A stretch of 64,000 nt of DNA from JBAXQQ01 sp037131695 (GTDB lineage: Bacteria; Armatimonadota; Hebobacteria; CAIYQO01): NCBI GenBank assembly GCA_964638715.1, contig CAZWZF010000013.1, positions 1 through 64,000 on the forward strand. Direction: 5' to 3'. Both the position numbers and the translations under genes were made by a program. The notes beneath the pieces are model-generated. The model ran no database searches. It saw nothing but the letters and a program-made list of their open reading frames with translations, and had not been told where the DNA came from. Positions within the stretch are counted from its first letter, which is position 1; every line of letters starts with the position of its first letter. Of the stretch, positions 1 through 10,300 are shown piece after piece.

Positions 1-16
1 GTACCTGATGAATCCG

Positions 17-1858
17 TTATTTACAAATGGCTAATTCCTTATGGGATGACTGTGTTGAAATATCATTACCGGCAACAGTTAAATTACGCTGCCAACCTGT
101 TTCAACCAGTCCGATAGTTGGGGATTCGTATAACACATTCTCAACATCACCACTAAACACAGCAGAAGACAGAGTATCTATAAACCTTGCAAATGAACCA
201 TTCAGACATGCGGAACCGAGTTCACACACCCATACTACATCAATGTCATCTACATTCCATTCATACGGTTCTTCCGAACCTATGCGTGAAGATAATTTTG
301 GATCTGGCATAAGCCACTCGCCGGGTTTATCAGGTCGAAGTGCTACATAACCATCACCTTTACGGCCGAAACACCAGCCATTCTGATCTACAACTTCATC
401 AAATACGCCACGTGGAAACCAGGCATGCACACGATCTTCACGCCACCATGCCGGCTGATCATAAATAGGACAAGGCCTTACCCGGTGCATTGCGATTAAA
501 ACATTGCGATGTTGGACAACCTTCGGTAATACCCCATTGCCAACCCATGGTCCCGGACGACCATAAGGAATATCAGCAGGCGCAGGGTTAGTAGTGAAAA
601 CGACAGCACGTTCACCCAGTGTCGCTGACCAGATGAATTGCTGATACCCGGGCGTGCCGGGGTGATAATCCTGCGCGCACCCCAGAAAATAATCCGGCGT
701 TCTGTAACTATACAGGTTAGCGCTTCCAAGGCCGTGTGGCAACTGCCAGTTATCAAATGCTATATTCTCATTTTTGCATTTCTGGTAATAATCACGGTCC
801 GCAAAAAAACCTGGCCATTTTTCGATACCATCATGATAAAAATACCGCATATCCACAGTCAGATGATGATGGTCCTGACCTGCTCCCTGAAAAAACGGGT
901 AATCATTCAGACTATCAGGGTATACGCCATATAATGTCGCGGTATCAGCGTCAAGACTATGTCTTTCACGATTTTCTATCACGTTATTTTTATCTTTACC
1001 TATCGCGATAATCGCTGGTGGTATTCGTATTTCTCCGGCGGCAAGCAATATCGCCGTATGACTCAACAGCACCGGCACTTCTTCTTCTCCCCAACATACC
1101 TGTGCCAGAGTAGCCATCGGGGTTTCCCGCGGTGTAATTTGTTGTTCCAGATAAGCGCGTCCCTGCGAACCGGCGGTTAATCCGTACCAGTTATTCAAAG
1201 CGACATGCATTGCCAGCATATTGAATATATTACGGGCATTCCCGCGCAATTCCGCGTCTTCGGCGTATTCCGCCAAATTCAGCAAAGCGGCGGCATCATC
1301 ATCATAATAACAACTGGAATTCCATTCGCTGAATGAAAAACATGCCCGCCAGTTAAGCCATGTCTCAATCTTTTTCCGTGCGCGTTCCATGTGCCATCCG
1401 CCGGTTTTGCCGGTAACAGGAAAAATAGTGTCTGGAAAAAGCTGTCCTATCAGCAATTCAGATGACGCGTATTGAATCTGATGATTTTCTGTATGCCAGC
1501 AACAGGTATCATCATCGCCATCTTTCATATCATATTTAGCCGCTATCATTACCTTTTCAATTTCACGACGATATTCGTCATTTAATAATAGCGATTGCGG
1601 ATAGCGGTAAAGCATCCGCAACAACCCTACCATGGAAAAATCCTGACAATCTTTTCTCTGCCGCAATAAATCAAGCGAATAATCTATCCATTCCCACCGG
1701 AAATAACCGGGGGATTCACCGCGTTTTTCCAGTTCCAGAGGCGGGATAGCCTTAAAACAAGTACCTCCGCCAAACCCAACAGGCATACCCCAGTCTTTAT
1801 CAGCAAGTTGGCGCAAATATTTCAGCAAACGCTGATTATCATTAAATGATTCAGTCAC
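17..1858 (-). CDS. Uncharacterised toroid-type polysaccharide-active protein, 613 aa
   Basis: I do not recognise a named family. The N-terminal half is helical and rich in aromatic residues, with a conserved-looking WHTENHQ stretch at residues 121-127, as in alpha/alpha toroid lyases and glycosidases. The C-terminal third is beta-rich, and its order of motifs (QHRNVLIAM, then DGYVALRP, then WVCELGS and NGSFARF) matches the C-terminal part of the 1167-aa protein at 29456-32959 (QHGNKLIMI, VSYIAIRP, VVEMGD, YGSFEKF), so I infer a shared superfamily. There is no signal peptide, so it is probably cytoplasmic. The start is GTG at 1858, preceded by a GAGA sequence. It begins 14 nt after the stop of the heparinase II/III gene and is the last gene of the minus-strand operon seen here. 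Function is inferred only as polysaccharide lyase or glycosidase. Confidence 0.75.
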   Translation of the reverse strand: MTESFNDNQRLLKYLRQLADKDWGMPVGFGGGTCFKAIPPLELEKRGESPGYFRWEWIDYSLDLLRQRKDCQDFSMVGLLRMLYRYPQSLLLNDEYRREIEKVMIAAKYDMKDGDDDTCCWHTENHQIQYASSELLIGQLFPDTIFPVTGKTGGWHMERARKKIETWLNWRACFSFSEWNSSCYYDDDAAALLNLAEYAEDAELRGNARNIFNMLAMHVALNNWYGLTAGSQGRAYLEQQITPRETPMATLAQVCWGEEEVPVLLSHTAILLAAGEIRIPPAIIAIGKDKNNVIENRERHSLDADTATLYGVYPDSLNDYPFFQGAGQDHHHLTVDMRYFYHDGIEKWPGFFADRDYYQKCKNENIAFDNWQLPHGLGSANLYSYRTPDYFLGCAQDYHPGTPGYQQFIWSATLGERAVVFTTNPAPADIPYGRPGPWVGNGVLPKVVQHRNVLIAMHRVRPCPIYDQPAWWREDRVHAWFPRGVFDEVVDQNGWCFGRKGDGYVALRPDKPGEWLMPDPKLSSRIGSEEPYEWNVDDIDVVWVCELGSACLNGSFARFIDTLSSAVFSGDVENVLYESPTIGLVETGWQRNLTVAGNDISTQSSHKELAICK

Positions 1859-1872
1859 TATATTCTCAACTT

Positions 1873-3870
1873 TTAAATAATGTGGTGTTTATAACTACCC
1901 TTTTGACAAAACGTGGCATCAAATACTGCGGCAATTTCTATTTCATTATCGTTGTTATGAATTAAATGTAATAAAGTTCCATCAGTTATCACACCATCAA
2001 CCTCATCAATCATTCTTTTTAATCCTTTTGTCCAAACAATCTCATCAGTTATATTATCTTTCCAACGAAGAGTTAATTGTTTTGGATAACTATTTTCTTC
2101 TGTTAAAGATGATACACATGCTTCGACATCCGGTATTGGCATCCCTGGTGACACTGGAATAAGAACTGTGACAAATGATAGTTCATGCATTTGCTCCATA
2201 GATAGTTCCTGTGTCAACTGAGGAGCCTTTATATATCCGTTCGAACTCGGCAGCCAACCCCTTGGTGGTTCCATTTCACCTTCATGAAGTGACATACGAA
2301 CACCTTCTGGCATACCCGGGAAAAGCATCAATAAATTATATCCTATCCTGTCAGTCTTAACACTATTATTAGATTCATCAATGAATAAAGAACCGTGTTC
2401 AAATTGCCAATTAATTTCAAGCGTTGGATTCTCACTACTGCTATGGAAACTTTCTATTTCATCAATAACAACAATAAATCTATCATGCACCCATAAAACA
2501 GTCCTTGTGTGAGCCGCTTGAATACCAGAACCGCAGCCATCCGGAAAAGTCCACAAATACCTACCTGGCCAATAACCGCCATCATAAGTTGAACTTACCA
2601 TATCATAACCGTTAATATGATGATGAAAGGTGTCACGAGGGTTGGTTCCCACCTGATTCCATCCATTTATATTCACCGTATTATGTGCGCGAGTCGATTT
2701 GCCATGAATACCAATAGGGTCGGCAAAGTTATAAGTAAGAGTACCAGGATCGACTAATACAGCTTCACCAGATATATATAGTGAAATACTATTACGGCTC
2801 TGATGGCAATGTGCACCTCCCCATTGAGATGCATCAAAAACTAAATAAGTGGCAGTCGACTCCCATGAATCGCGCATAAATATTTGCCCGGCATTTGGAA
2901 AATATGTTGAAAGAGGAGGTAGCGTGTCCGGTAATCCAGCCTTTTCACGGAATGCATTACGGTCGCGCTGCATTATGAAAAGTATATCATACGAAGGGTT
3001 GCGGGCTGATTGACAATCATGCAACGCATTCCAGCCACCATCAGGAGCCATACAGGCAAGCGAGTAGTCAAACATATTTTCAACAACTTTTGTATCTACA
3101 ACTAAACCTATTTCCGGCATGCTTCTCCCTAATTCCCAAAATCTTTCTGTTACATTCGCCATCCAATGATGATAACTGGGATTTCTTTCTATATGAACAC
3201 CATCAGGCATTATCTGGCGACGAAACGCATCATTCAAAACCCGTACTCCAAAATTACGGATATCCTCAGCTATTGGTCGTGTTTCTAACAGAATTCCGCT
3301 TACGACCAGCGTATCGGCACTGGTCAATCTCCAATTTCCGTCATAAGGAATGTGCTGTTTTAGAAATTTCAATTGCAATTCAATTGACTCCAGCAAATAT
3401 TCTGTAAAAGTATCATCAAAAATTTTGCTGGATAAAAATATGGGGAGAGTACCAAGCCAGCCTGGCCATTGTGAAGTACCCATCCGAATACCCAGGTTTA
3501 ATGTATTATCGTTTCCAATAATTTTCCAATCATGAACAGAAGGATGAGCCTGTATCCAGTCCTCTATATAATCTCTGGCTGCAAGGGCATATTTATCATC
3601 TCCTGTTGCCCGATAGCATGATGCCAAAGCTGCCAGAAAAAAGAAACGATTAAGTTGGGCTGCCCATTCATAATCTGCATAATGTGTTCCTTGCCAGTCA
3701 ATATACCGTCGCCCCACACGAGTTGGATACTCACCATTGCAACTATAAACCACAACACCATCAACTGCAAAATCTGCTTCTTGACATGTTTTCGGATTCC
3801 ACTCAGGAATTCTATCTCCCCAAGCACAATTAAGCCGCTGAGCCTGTGCAAGAAATTGCTGTTTATTCAT
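1873..3870 (-). CDS. Heparinase II/III-family protein (polysaccharide lyase-like)
   Basis: The 665-residue protein has the two-part layout of heparinase II/III-type lyases: an alpha-helical toroid (about residues 1-310) with an NPSYHHW segment near residue 233, then a beta-sandwich region opening with GGAHCHQSRNSISLYISG and LVDPGTLTYN (about 352-381), the usual signature around the catalytic groove. These enzymes cleave uronic-acid-containing glycans by beta-elimination; the substrate here is unknown. No signal peptide is visible, so it probably acts on imported oligosaccharides. I chose ATG at 3870, because AAGGTG lies 6 nt upstream; the in-frame GTG at 3879 would overlap that ribosome binding site. 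It lies between a pectate-lyase-like gene and the 613-aa toroid gene on the same strand. Confidence 0.85.
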   Translation of the reverse strand: MNKQQFLAQAQRLNCAWGDRIPEWNPKTCQEADFAVDGVVVYSCNGEYPTRVGRRYIDWQGTHYADYEWAAQLNRFFFLAALASCYRATGDDKYALAARDYIEDWIQAHPSVHDWKIIGNDNTLNLGIRMGTSQWPGWLGTLPIFLSSKIFDDTFTEYLLESIELQLKFLKQHIPYDGNWRLTSADTLVVSGILLETRPIAEDIRNFGVRVLNDAFRRQIMPDGVHIERNPSYHHWMANVTERFWELGRSMPEIGLVVDTKVVENMFDYSLACMAPDGGWNALHDCQSARNPSYDILFIMQRDRNAFREKAGLPDTLPPLSTYFPNAGQIFMRDSWESTATYLVFDASQWGGAHCHQSRNSISLYISGEAVLVDPGTLTYNFADPIGIHGKSTRAHNTVNINGWNQVGTNPRDTFHHHINGYDMVSSTYDGGYWPGRYLWTFPDGCGSGIQAAHTRTVLWVHDRFIVVIDEIESFHSSSENPTLEINWQFEHGSLFIDESNNSVKTDRIGYNLLMLFPGMPEGVRMSLHEGEMEPPRGWLPSSNGYIKAPQLTQELSMEQMHELSFVTVLIPVSPGMPIPDVEACVSSLTEENSYPKQLTLRWKDNITDEIVWTKGLKRMIDEVDGVITDGTLLHLIHNNDNEIEIAAVFDATFCQKGSYKHHII

Positions 3871-3977
3871 GAGTAACACCTTATAACAAACAATTTACAT
3901 AATAGAAACAACACCATTCTGTAAGCTGGTGCCAGTATAAGACATTGCATAAAAGTATTCAATAACGATCTTCATTT

Positions 3978-5006
3978 TCAATCTTCATTTTCAATCTTCA
4001 ACACCGGCACATAACTAATCCCGCCGGTATCCGATGGGATGCGGTTTTCACGACCGGCTATGACGCCTGGGTCATAACCGTTGCCAATAATGGTAGCAGC
4101 TTCCAGGTTGCCCGAATATGCGGCTTTGATGCGGTGATCAGCACCACCGGTGAATAGGTTATTCATATAGCTGCCGTGGGTGCCGGAATCTGTCAGCATG
4201 AAACCTATTACCGTGTTTTCAAAGGTGTAGCCATTGCTGTAAACACGGCAATTCATAAAGCGATTGAAGGGCTTGGCTACAAGAAAACCATAACATTCAC
4301 GTCCTTCATCAAATGGTGCGTCGGCATAACACTGGCTGTAAGAATCTCCCCAACCATTGCAGAAAAAGTTTCGTTTCAACGGTCCTTGCGCGGTGACGCT
4401 CCAGACATGTACCTGCGAGAAATCGTTGGAAGAACTTTCGCTGGCGACGCCGGTCTCATATCCTATAATTACTACCTGGCTGATATAACTGTCGGTAATC
4501 TGTTCATAATGCAGCCCAATACTGCCGGGAGTATGTGCTGTTGCCAGATCAATTGCACAACGGACACTTCGTACATTCACTTCATACCCCCAGGTTTTGT
4601 CGGAACTGCCGATGTAGATGCCTTTTTGCAAGCAATCCACAATCTCCATATCACTTATATCCAGTCGGCATGCACCTGGCACATGTATGCCTGTCAGGTT
4701 TTGCCGGCTTCCATCAATCATCCCGCCGGATATGCGTCCATTGAAATGGTGAATTCCTAATTCACCACGCTGTTTTCGCAAAACAGCATCACCCTGAAAA
4801 TCCGGCATCGCTTTTATCCGGGCACCCGGTTCAAGGTGAAGACTGATACTGGTAGGCAATTCAACGGTGCGGCTAACCATGTATGTCCCGGCTTTAAGCT
4901 GCAAACCAGTAATTCCAGCAGCAATGCACTTTGCAAAAACTTCATCAAAGGCAGACGAATTATCGGTCTGCCCATCACCTGCCAGGATAGTTATAAATTC
5001 TATCAT
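3978..5006 (-). CDS. Pectate-lyase-like parallel beta-helix protein
   Basis: The 342-aa protein opens with DGQTDNSSAFDEVFAKC, the signature of the pectate-lyase_3 / rhamnogalacturonase-epimerase type right-handed parallel beta-helix, followed by regularly spaced short beta-strand turns (GIHVPGACRLDIS, GIYIG, NNLFTGGADHRIK). Members bind or cleave pectin-like or other acidic glycans; the exact activity cannot be read from sequence. No signal peptide. The ATG at 5006 is chosen because GGAGG stands 7 nt upstream; an upstream in-frame extension to 5057 reads through a decayed gene tail. Its 3' end carries a short tandem duplication (GATTGAAAATGAA twice) straddling the stop codon. It is probably co-transcribed with the heparinase II/III gene 107 nt downstream. 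Confidence 0.82.
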   Translation of the reverse strand: MIEFITILAGDGQTDNSSAFDEVFAKCIAAGITGLQLKAGTYMVSRTVELPTSISLHLEPGARIKAMPDFQGDAVLRKQRGELGIHHFNGRISGGMIDGSRQNLTGIHVPGACRLDISDMEIVDCLQKGIYIGSSDKTWGYEVNVRSVRCAIDLATAHTPGSIGLHYEQITDSYISQVVIIGYETGVASESSSNDFSQVHVWSVTAQGPLKRNFFCNGWGDSYSQCYADAPFDEGRECYGFLVAKPFNRFMNCRVYSNGYTFENTVIGFMLTDSGTHGSYMNNLFTGGADHRIKAAYSGNLEAATIIGNGYDPGVIAGRENRIPSDTGGISYVPVLKIENED

Positions 5007-5047
5007 TGATTTTCCTCCAATCTTAATGGTGCCTATGTCATATTCGA

Positions 5048-5192
5048 CCATTCCCATTCAGATATCTTTATCGTATGTGGTCCAGAAATGATACACCATC
5101 GCAATGCCGTATTGCGGTTTTTTAGTGCCTTTCACAATAAAATGTTCATCGGCCAAACCAATATACAATTTGACACTATCTATGATATATCC
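5048..5192 (-). pseudogene. Decayed 3' tail of a second 1240-aa-type lyase gene
   Basis: Read on the minus strand this stretch gives GYIIDSVKLYIGLADEHF, then VKGTKKPQYGIA, and after a frame change HTIKISEWEW. The last residues of the intact lyase at 7355-11077 are GYWMDGVRWCAGFADEP, SKGTTTPQFSLA and HVVKISEWEWP. The match is clear but diverged and frame-disrupted, so this is the remnant of a paralogue of which only the tail survives. It lies downstream of the PQQ-propeller gene, with the intact lyase upstream of that gene. Confidence 0.75.
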
Positions 5193-5388
5193 GAGAAAAG
5201 GGATCGACTATAAATGCGCCTCACCTTGTCGTAATGCATGTGAAAACCACTAAGCAAGCAACCGCCACATAGGACATGCAATTACTTTACTTTTACTTCG
5301 ACACAGAAACGTATTCCGTAGTCTGGATTACCCTTTACACAGATTGTATCAAATCCAATTTTCATAGAAAATGATTTATTATGATTTG
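5193..5388 (-). other. Gene-free spacer with a second possible gene-tail remnant
   Basis: A 27-codon open stretch at 5282-5365 (minus) encodes CVKGNPDYGIRFCVEVKVK before a TAA. Its pattern of KG, P, aromatic and FxV resembles the tail of the 1240-aa lyase, so it could be another truncated copy, but the stretch is too short to be sure. No promoter, terminator or RNA gene is evident in the rest. Confidence 0.35.
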
Positions 5389-7305
5389 TTATAATTTATT
5401 TTTTATTATGTTAGTTGTTGCATCAGAGGTTGATGAAACCTGTCTGACTACAAGACCGTCAGGTGCCGTGGCCTGTATCTGCAGTTTCCATTCGTGTCCT
5501 CTTGTCGGATACGTCCGTATGAGCAGGATGTTCTTCCCCGCGACCAGATCAACGACCAGTTCAACGTGCTCGGGATTTTGCTCATGAGAGTTTTGCCGTA
5601 ATACATTCATGCCATTGACCCAAGCGACGATTGCAGAAACGTCACCTTTCGCCTTATTAACCGTCAACGAGAGCGTAAGTTTTCCCGGAGCTTTCGCCTC
5701 GAGCATCACGCGCGAATAGGCGATGCAATCGTTGGTCATCTCGCCGCGTGAGTCCTGTAACGCGATAAAATCAATCCACCCGTCGGTGTCAAGCGGCTTG
5801 TTTATAGCCCAATCCAGTGTCGCCGCTTTCGCCTCATTCTCGGGGGGCCAGACTTGATCAGCGATGCCCTTTCTCTGAACAAAATAGGATGGAGAGACGT
5901 CCACGAAGGTAATCAGAGACTTGGACATGGACATGGAAGCTACAGCCGGGTCCTTGACATGGGCATGTGGATCGACTGGTTTGACAGCATCGGCAGGTAT
6001 CTTGGTCAAATCGTAGCAAGCCATGCCATCCACAAGTCGGACGAACAACTTGCCATCACTAATGGCAGGAGACGTATATGACATCACGGGAATGCTGGCT
6101 TCGAAGAATGTCTCCGGCATGGTCGGGGTGGCGTTGAACATGGCCAGCTTCCCCTTGTCGCTGACAACGTGGAAAATCTTGCCGTCGGCGAAAATGGGCG
6201 AAGAGACCTTGCCGCCTGTTGACTTCTGCCAGAGGACCTTCCCGGTAAGGTCGATGCAGCGGTACACACCGTAACAGTCGGCGTAGACATGGCCGTCGTG
6301 CAGGACATAACTCTCAACTCGGCCACCCACTGCCACGGCGAACAACTCTTCCGCCTTGTTCGGACCGAGTCGGTATCCTTTCATTTTCGTGCCAAGGACG
6401 CAGATATCTCCCACGATGGCAGGCGTGCTGGTACTCCCGTAAATACCACCACCATCCTGCCAGATCACGCTGCCGTCCTTTGGATTCACGCAGGTCAACT
6501 TGCCTACCCCCGTGATGATGCGCGGACCGTTGGGTGTTTTCCATACCGCGACCGAGGCTGATTTGTCGCCGTTTCTGTTGGCATCGGCTGTGGCCTGCGG
6601 GCAGGCCCACCGCTCCTTGCCAGTGGCGGGGTCGAAGCCTTTGAGCAAGCCACTCTCCTTGTTCGGATCCTTGGCGCCTTGATTAAGGTGTTTTCCGCTG
6701 CCAGCTATGACCACTAACACCCCATCGACCAAGACCGGCGAAGAGTCGATACTGGCGTCCTTGGCGTTCTGAACGATACTCGGTGTCTTCCACACCTCCT
6801 TACCTGTTTCGGCATCGAGGCAGTACAAGCCTCTGGTGCCGACTGCGTAAACTTTGCCGTCACCAACATATGGCGTACTGCTGCCGCCACCATCCGGACT
6901 GCCGGGGTAACTGACCTTCCACAACGTCTTACCGGTGTTCGCGTCAAGACAGAATACCTTATCGGCAGCAATGGCCTGATCATGCACATACAGATAGACC
7001 TTGCCCCGTGCCACCACAGGACTACCGTAGTTCGAGAATGAACCACCCTTTTTCGGTCCACCTGTAATTTTATCCTCGCTCTTCCACATCAAAACTGGCC
7101 CCGACGGACCCCAGGCGTCAATAAGCTTGGGACTGTCCGGAGCGATGCCATTGCGGTTTGGCCCGCGCCACTGGTTCCAATCAGTTTTATCAGTCAGGAC
7201 TGTCGATTTCTCAAAGCCAAACGCAACGAGATTGCAGATTACTAAAGACGCGATACTCACACATAATATGATGGTGCGGATAAACTTAATAAAATATAAC
7301 TTCAT
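5389..7305 (-). CDS. Secreted PQQ-type beta-propeller repeat protein
   Basis: A signal peptide (about residues 1-32) is followed by WNQWRGPNRNG (43-53) and at least six propeller repeats of the type GKVYLYVHDQ...VFCLDANTGKTLWK and GLYCLDAETGKEVWK, the PQQ/BamB-like fold. A C-terminal beta-sandwich of about 150 residues follows (WIDFIALQDSRGEM to the end), resembling a glycan- or ligand-binding module. Such proteins in these bacteria are extracytoplasmic; some bind cofactors, many only proteins or glycans. The ATG at 7305 has AGGAGA 6 nt upstream. It is 49 nt downstream of the 1240-aa lyase gene and GC-rich like it (35 of 60 bases in the line at 6421). No c-type haem motif was seen, so an alcohol-dehydrogenase role is not supported. 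Confidence 0.85.
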   Translation of the reverse strand: MKLYFIKFIRTIILCVSIASLVICNLVAFGFEKSTVLTDKTDWNQWRGPNRNGIAPDSPKLIDAWGPSGPVLMWKSEDKITGGPKKGGSFSNYGSPVVARGKVYLYVHDQAIAADKVFCLDANTGKTLWKVSYPGSPDGGGSSTPYVGDGKVYAVGTRGLYCLDAETGKEVWKTPSIVQNAKDASIDSSPVLVDGVLVVIAGSGKHLNQGAKDPNKESGLLKGFDPATGKERWACPQATADANRNGDKSASVAVWKTPNGPRIITGVGKLTCVNPKDGSVIWQDGGGIYGSTSTPAIVGDICVLGTKMKGYRLGPNKAEELFAVAVGGRVESYVLHDGHVYADCYGVYRCIDLTGKVLWQKSTGGKVSSPIFADGKIFHVVSDKGKLAMFNATPTMPETFFEASIPVMSYTSPAISDGKLFVRLVDGMACYDLTKIPADAVKPVDPHAHVKDPAVASMSMSKSLITFVDVSPSYFVQRKGIADQVWPPENEAKAATLDWAINKPLDTDGWIDFIALQDSRGEMTNDCIAYSRVMLEAKAPGKLTLSLTVNKAKGDVSAIVAWVNGMNVLRQNSHEQNPEHVELVVDLVAGKNILLIRTYPTRGHEWKLQIQATAPDGLVVRQVSSTSDATTNIIKNKL

Positions 7306-7354
7306 CAGATTTCTCCTTTTGAGTGCCAACTAATGTGCAATCTCATAATGTTGC

Positions 7355-10300
7355 TCATTTTAAGTTTACTTCAGTCCGCGCTGGCGCGATCGGCATCGCC
7401 GGCCATTCCCATTCGCTAATCTTTACAACGTGCTTGCCGGCGGAAACGCCGAAGGCGAGGCTGAACTGCGGGGTGGTAGTGCCTTTGCTGATTGAGGGTT
7501 CATCAGCGAAGCCGGCACACCAACGCACGCCGTCCATCCAATAGCCGGGACGAACGATCTTCTCCGGCCAGGTGGTGACGATGGTGCGGATGTCGCCGTC
7601 CACTGTGCCGGTGATGCCGTCAGAAGTGAAGGTGAGGTCGAATGGTCCCATTCCGCGCACACCCATATTGCCATGGGTCAACTTTACGTATACTGGGGCA
7701 GGAGCGACGAAACGAATTTTTCCACCTTCGGCAATAACCTGCGGTTCGGTTACCACAGGACCATCGGCTGCCTTCCTCTTGAATTTAAGCTTATTGCCGC
7801 GCAATAATACTAACTCCGGCTTGCCGGTCTTAGGAACGCGCACAGTAGCGGCCAGACCGCTAAACTCGATGCCTTCTCCTTTATACTCTAATGGAACAGT
7901 CGATAAAAAGACATAGTCAGTTCCTTCCGCCGTGACAATCTTAGTTACACCCGGCGCGAGTTGCGTCGCGGTCGGTGTGGTCTCGCCGGCGCCGCGCGGG
8001 AATAACACCCAGGCAACACCCTGCCCTGGCGCGCTTTGTAGACGAAGAGAGACGTGCTGTTCTTTCTTGTTGCCGGCAATCCAGTCTCGCGATGTGCCGG
8101 TGGGGTTGCTGTATGGTCCTACAAAAAGCGGCAGGTCATCTTCGACCATCTCGAAGGACGGATTGGCGCGGTCAGTGAATATCATATCCAGCTTGGTTGG
8201 CCATTCGGTATCGAGCGACACCTTTGCGCCATCCATCGTCACATTGGCCTTGCGCCCAAGTAAACTGAGGTTGAACCAACTCGCGAACTGCCCACCCTGC
8301 CCTGAGCCCGCCTGCCCTGAGCCCGCCTGCCCTGAGCCTGTCGAAGGGTCCCCTTGGGTACTGTCGCGTATGACAAAGTAATTTGCTCCCTTGGCGTTCG
8401 GGCTCTTGAGGAACACGACTTGCCGGTCCCAGGTAAAGGCGCCTTCTTTCTGGCCGAGACCGGGAAGCATCTTGCGATTGACTTCACTCGACACGTTGGG
8501 AACTCCCTTGGCCCAGCCGGGAGGTGCACCGGGGGTTATCCACCAATCTGGATAACCAGTCGAATGCCAGGCATAGTCTACACTCTGACCGAACTGCGCG
8601 TCGAGAATGTTGCTGTCGGACCAATCATACGGCATTTCGGCGACCGGTGAGCCAAACCGCAGGAAGTTCTTGTCCGGGAAAGCTGGGTCTTTCGGACCGC
8701 CATACTGATAAGGCTGGGGCGGCAATAGTACCGCGCCTTTGGCGTAGAGAATCATATTTCCCTGATCCTGGCCCCAGTGGCTCCAATGATAACCACTGCG
8801 CAGGTAAAGCGCTGTTTCATCAGCACCCTGGTGCGCACGGAAAATGACGCCATACCCGGGATAGATTCTGCTGGTAAGTGTTGGCTCTTTCGCGGCGATT
8901 GAAGGACGAATCATGGCTGGAATAGTGATAGCGTCGCCACCGGTGCCAACCATTTTGCCATTGTTTTCCCAGGCCCAACGAAGGTTGGCGGCTAATTCAG
9001 GATCTTTATCCGCCACTGTGCCCATAGCCTGAATATAGTGCGGCGACTGCCCGCACGGTGCGTTGGCGGTGCCAGGGATTATACGCGAACCATAGCGCGA
9101 GTCCACCGGCGATAGCAGGTTGAGTAAGTAGTCAAAATCAGCACGGTTGTATGCCCATGCCTGATCAGCCTGTGCTGTCTTATCCGCGAGAACACCCATC
9201 AAACCGCGCTCAATCTTGCCATACCCGTGCAGGTGATAGCTGGCGCCGTACTCGATCCATGCACCCTCGGGTGCCATGAAGGTAGCCTGCTTATAAGCGA
9301 GGAACGACCCCATATATTCGGCCCAGGTCTTGTGCATCGGGTGATCTGGAATCATCGCGGCAAAATTGCCGCGGTCAGAAAGCCTTGCAACCCCCATATT
9401 CGGGTTGCCGTGGTGCGAGCCATCACCAGCACTGGTGACATCCGGTTCAGTGAGAAGATAACAAAGCAGTGCCAGGTAGGTACGCAGTTGCCGCCGTTCA
9501 TCAACAGACAGTTTCGGGTTGGCCAATGCAGCCTCGGCAGCGCCTACTGGTGAACCAAAATCACTGAGCGCTTGATGATGATGAATTGATATTGATGAAA
9601 CAATGTAATTAATGCTTGCCTGCAGGCTTCGCCCGGACACACCCGAAATAACTGGTAATACTCCCTGTGCCGGCTTCGCCAGCCAATCTGGTGTGGTGAA
9701 AACACGGGGGTAATTCACCTTCGTGTCGGGCCAATCCAGAATGTAGTCTTTGTAGCGGTCAAGTCCGACTACACCGTAATAGATGCGTACAGCGTTGCCG
9801 GTGCCTGCTTCACCCTGAAGATCTTTCGAGGTCATGGTTGGAGGGGTTAGCACCAATGCCCAAATACGCCGACCATAGGTAGTCGGAAGCGCCGGGTCAT
9901 GTTCATGACAGGAAAATGGTGATGTATCGGAACGCGGTTCATTAAGCCACGAAGTTTGTATGACAGACATCGGGAATTGCACCCGTACCTGTCCGCCTTT
10001 CACGTAGACTGGCAGACTGTTGGCGCGCCGCCAGTCACCTTTATGCAGCGGTGCGACCATGGCCAGCGGATAATTCTTGAGGTCGGCCTGCCGCGCCGCC
10101 GCTACATGCACGCCGTAGTAAGCGACGAACTTGCTGCCCCAGCAGGAATCGTGATGGATGAAACGCAACGGCAGGTCACCACCAGTCTCGGTTTTTATAT
10201 TAGCGTCAATACTGGCGGGTTTAGCCTTTTCCTCGTCCGCCAGACTAACGAAAGTAGCTGGACCATTACCCTGACCGGCGACGCTCATATGCTCAATAGC

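Noticed and set aside
5389..7305. PQQ-dependent alcohol dehydrogenase
   Set aside because: Propeller repeats are present but there is no haem-binding CxxCH and no adjacent-cysteine active-site signature; many propellers of this type are not enzymes.
8296..8340. Three tandem 15-bp units as a possible CRISPR array
   Set aside because: There are no spacers; the units are contiguous and in frame within a gene, and no cas genes are present.
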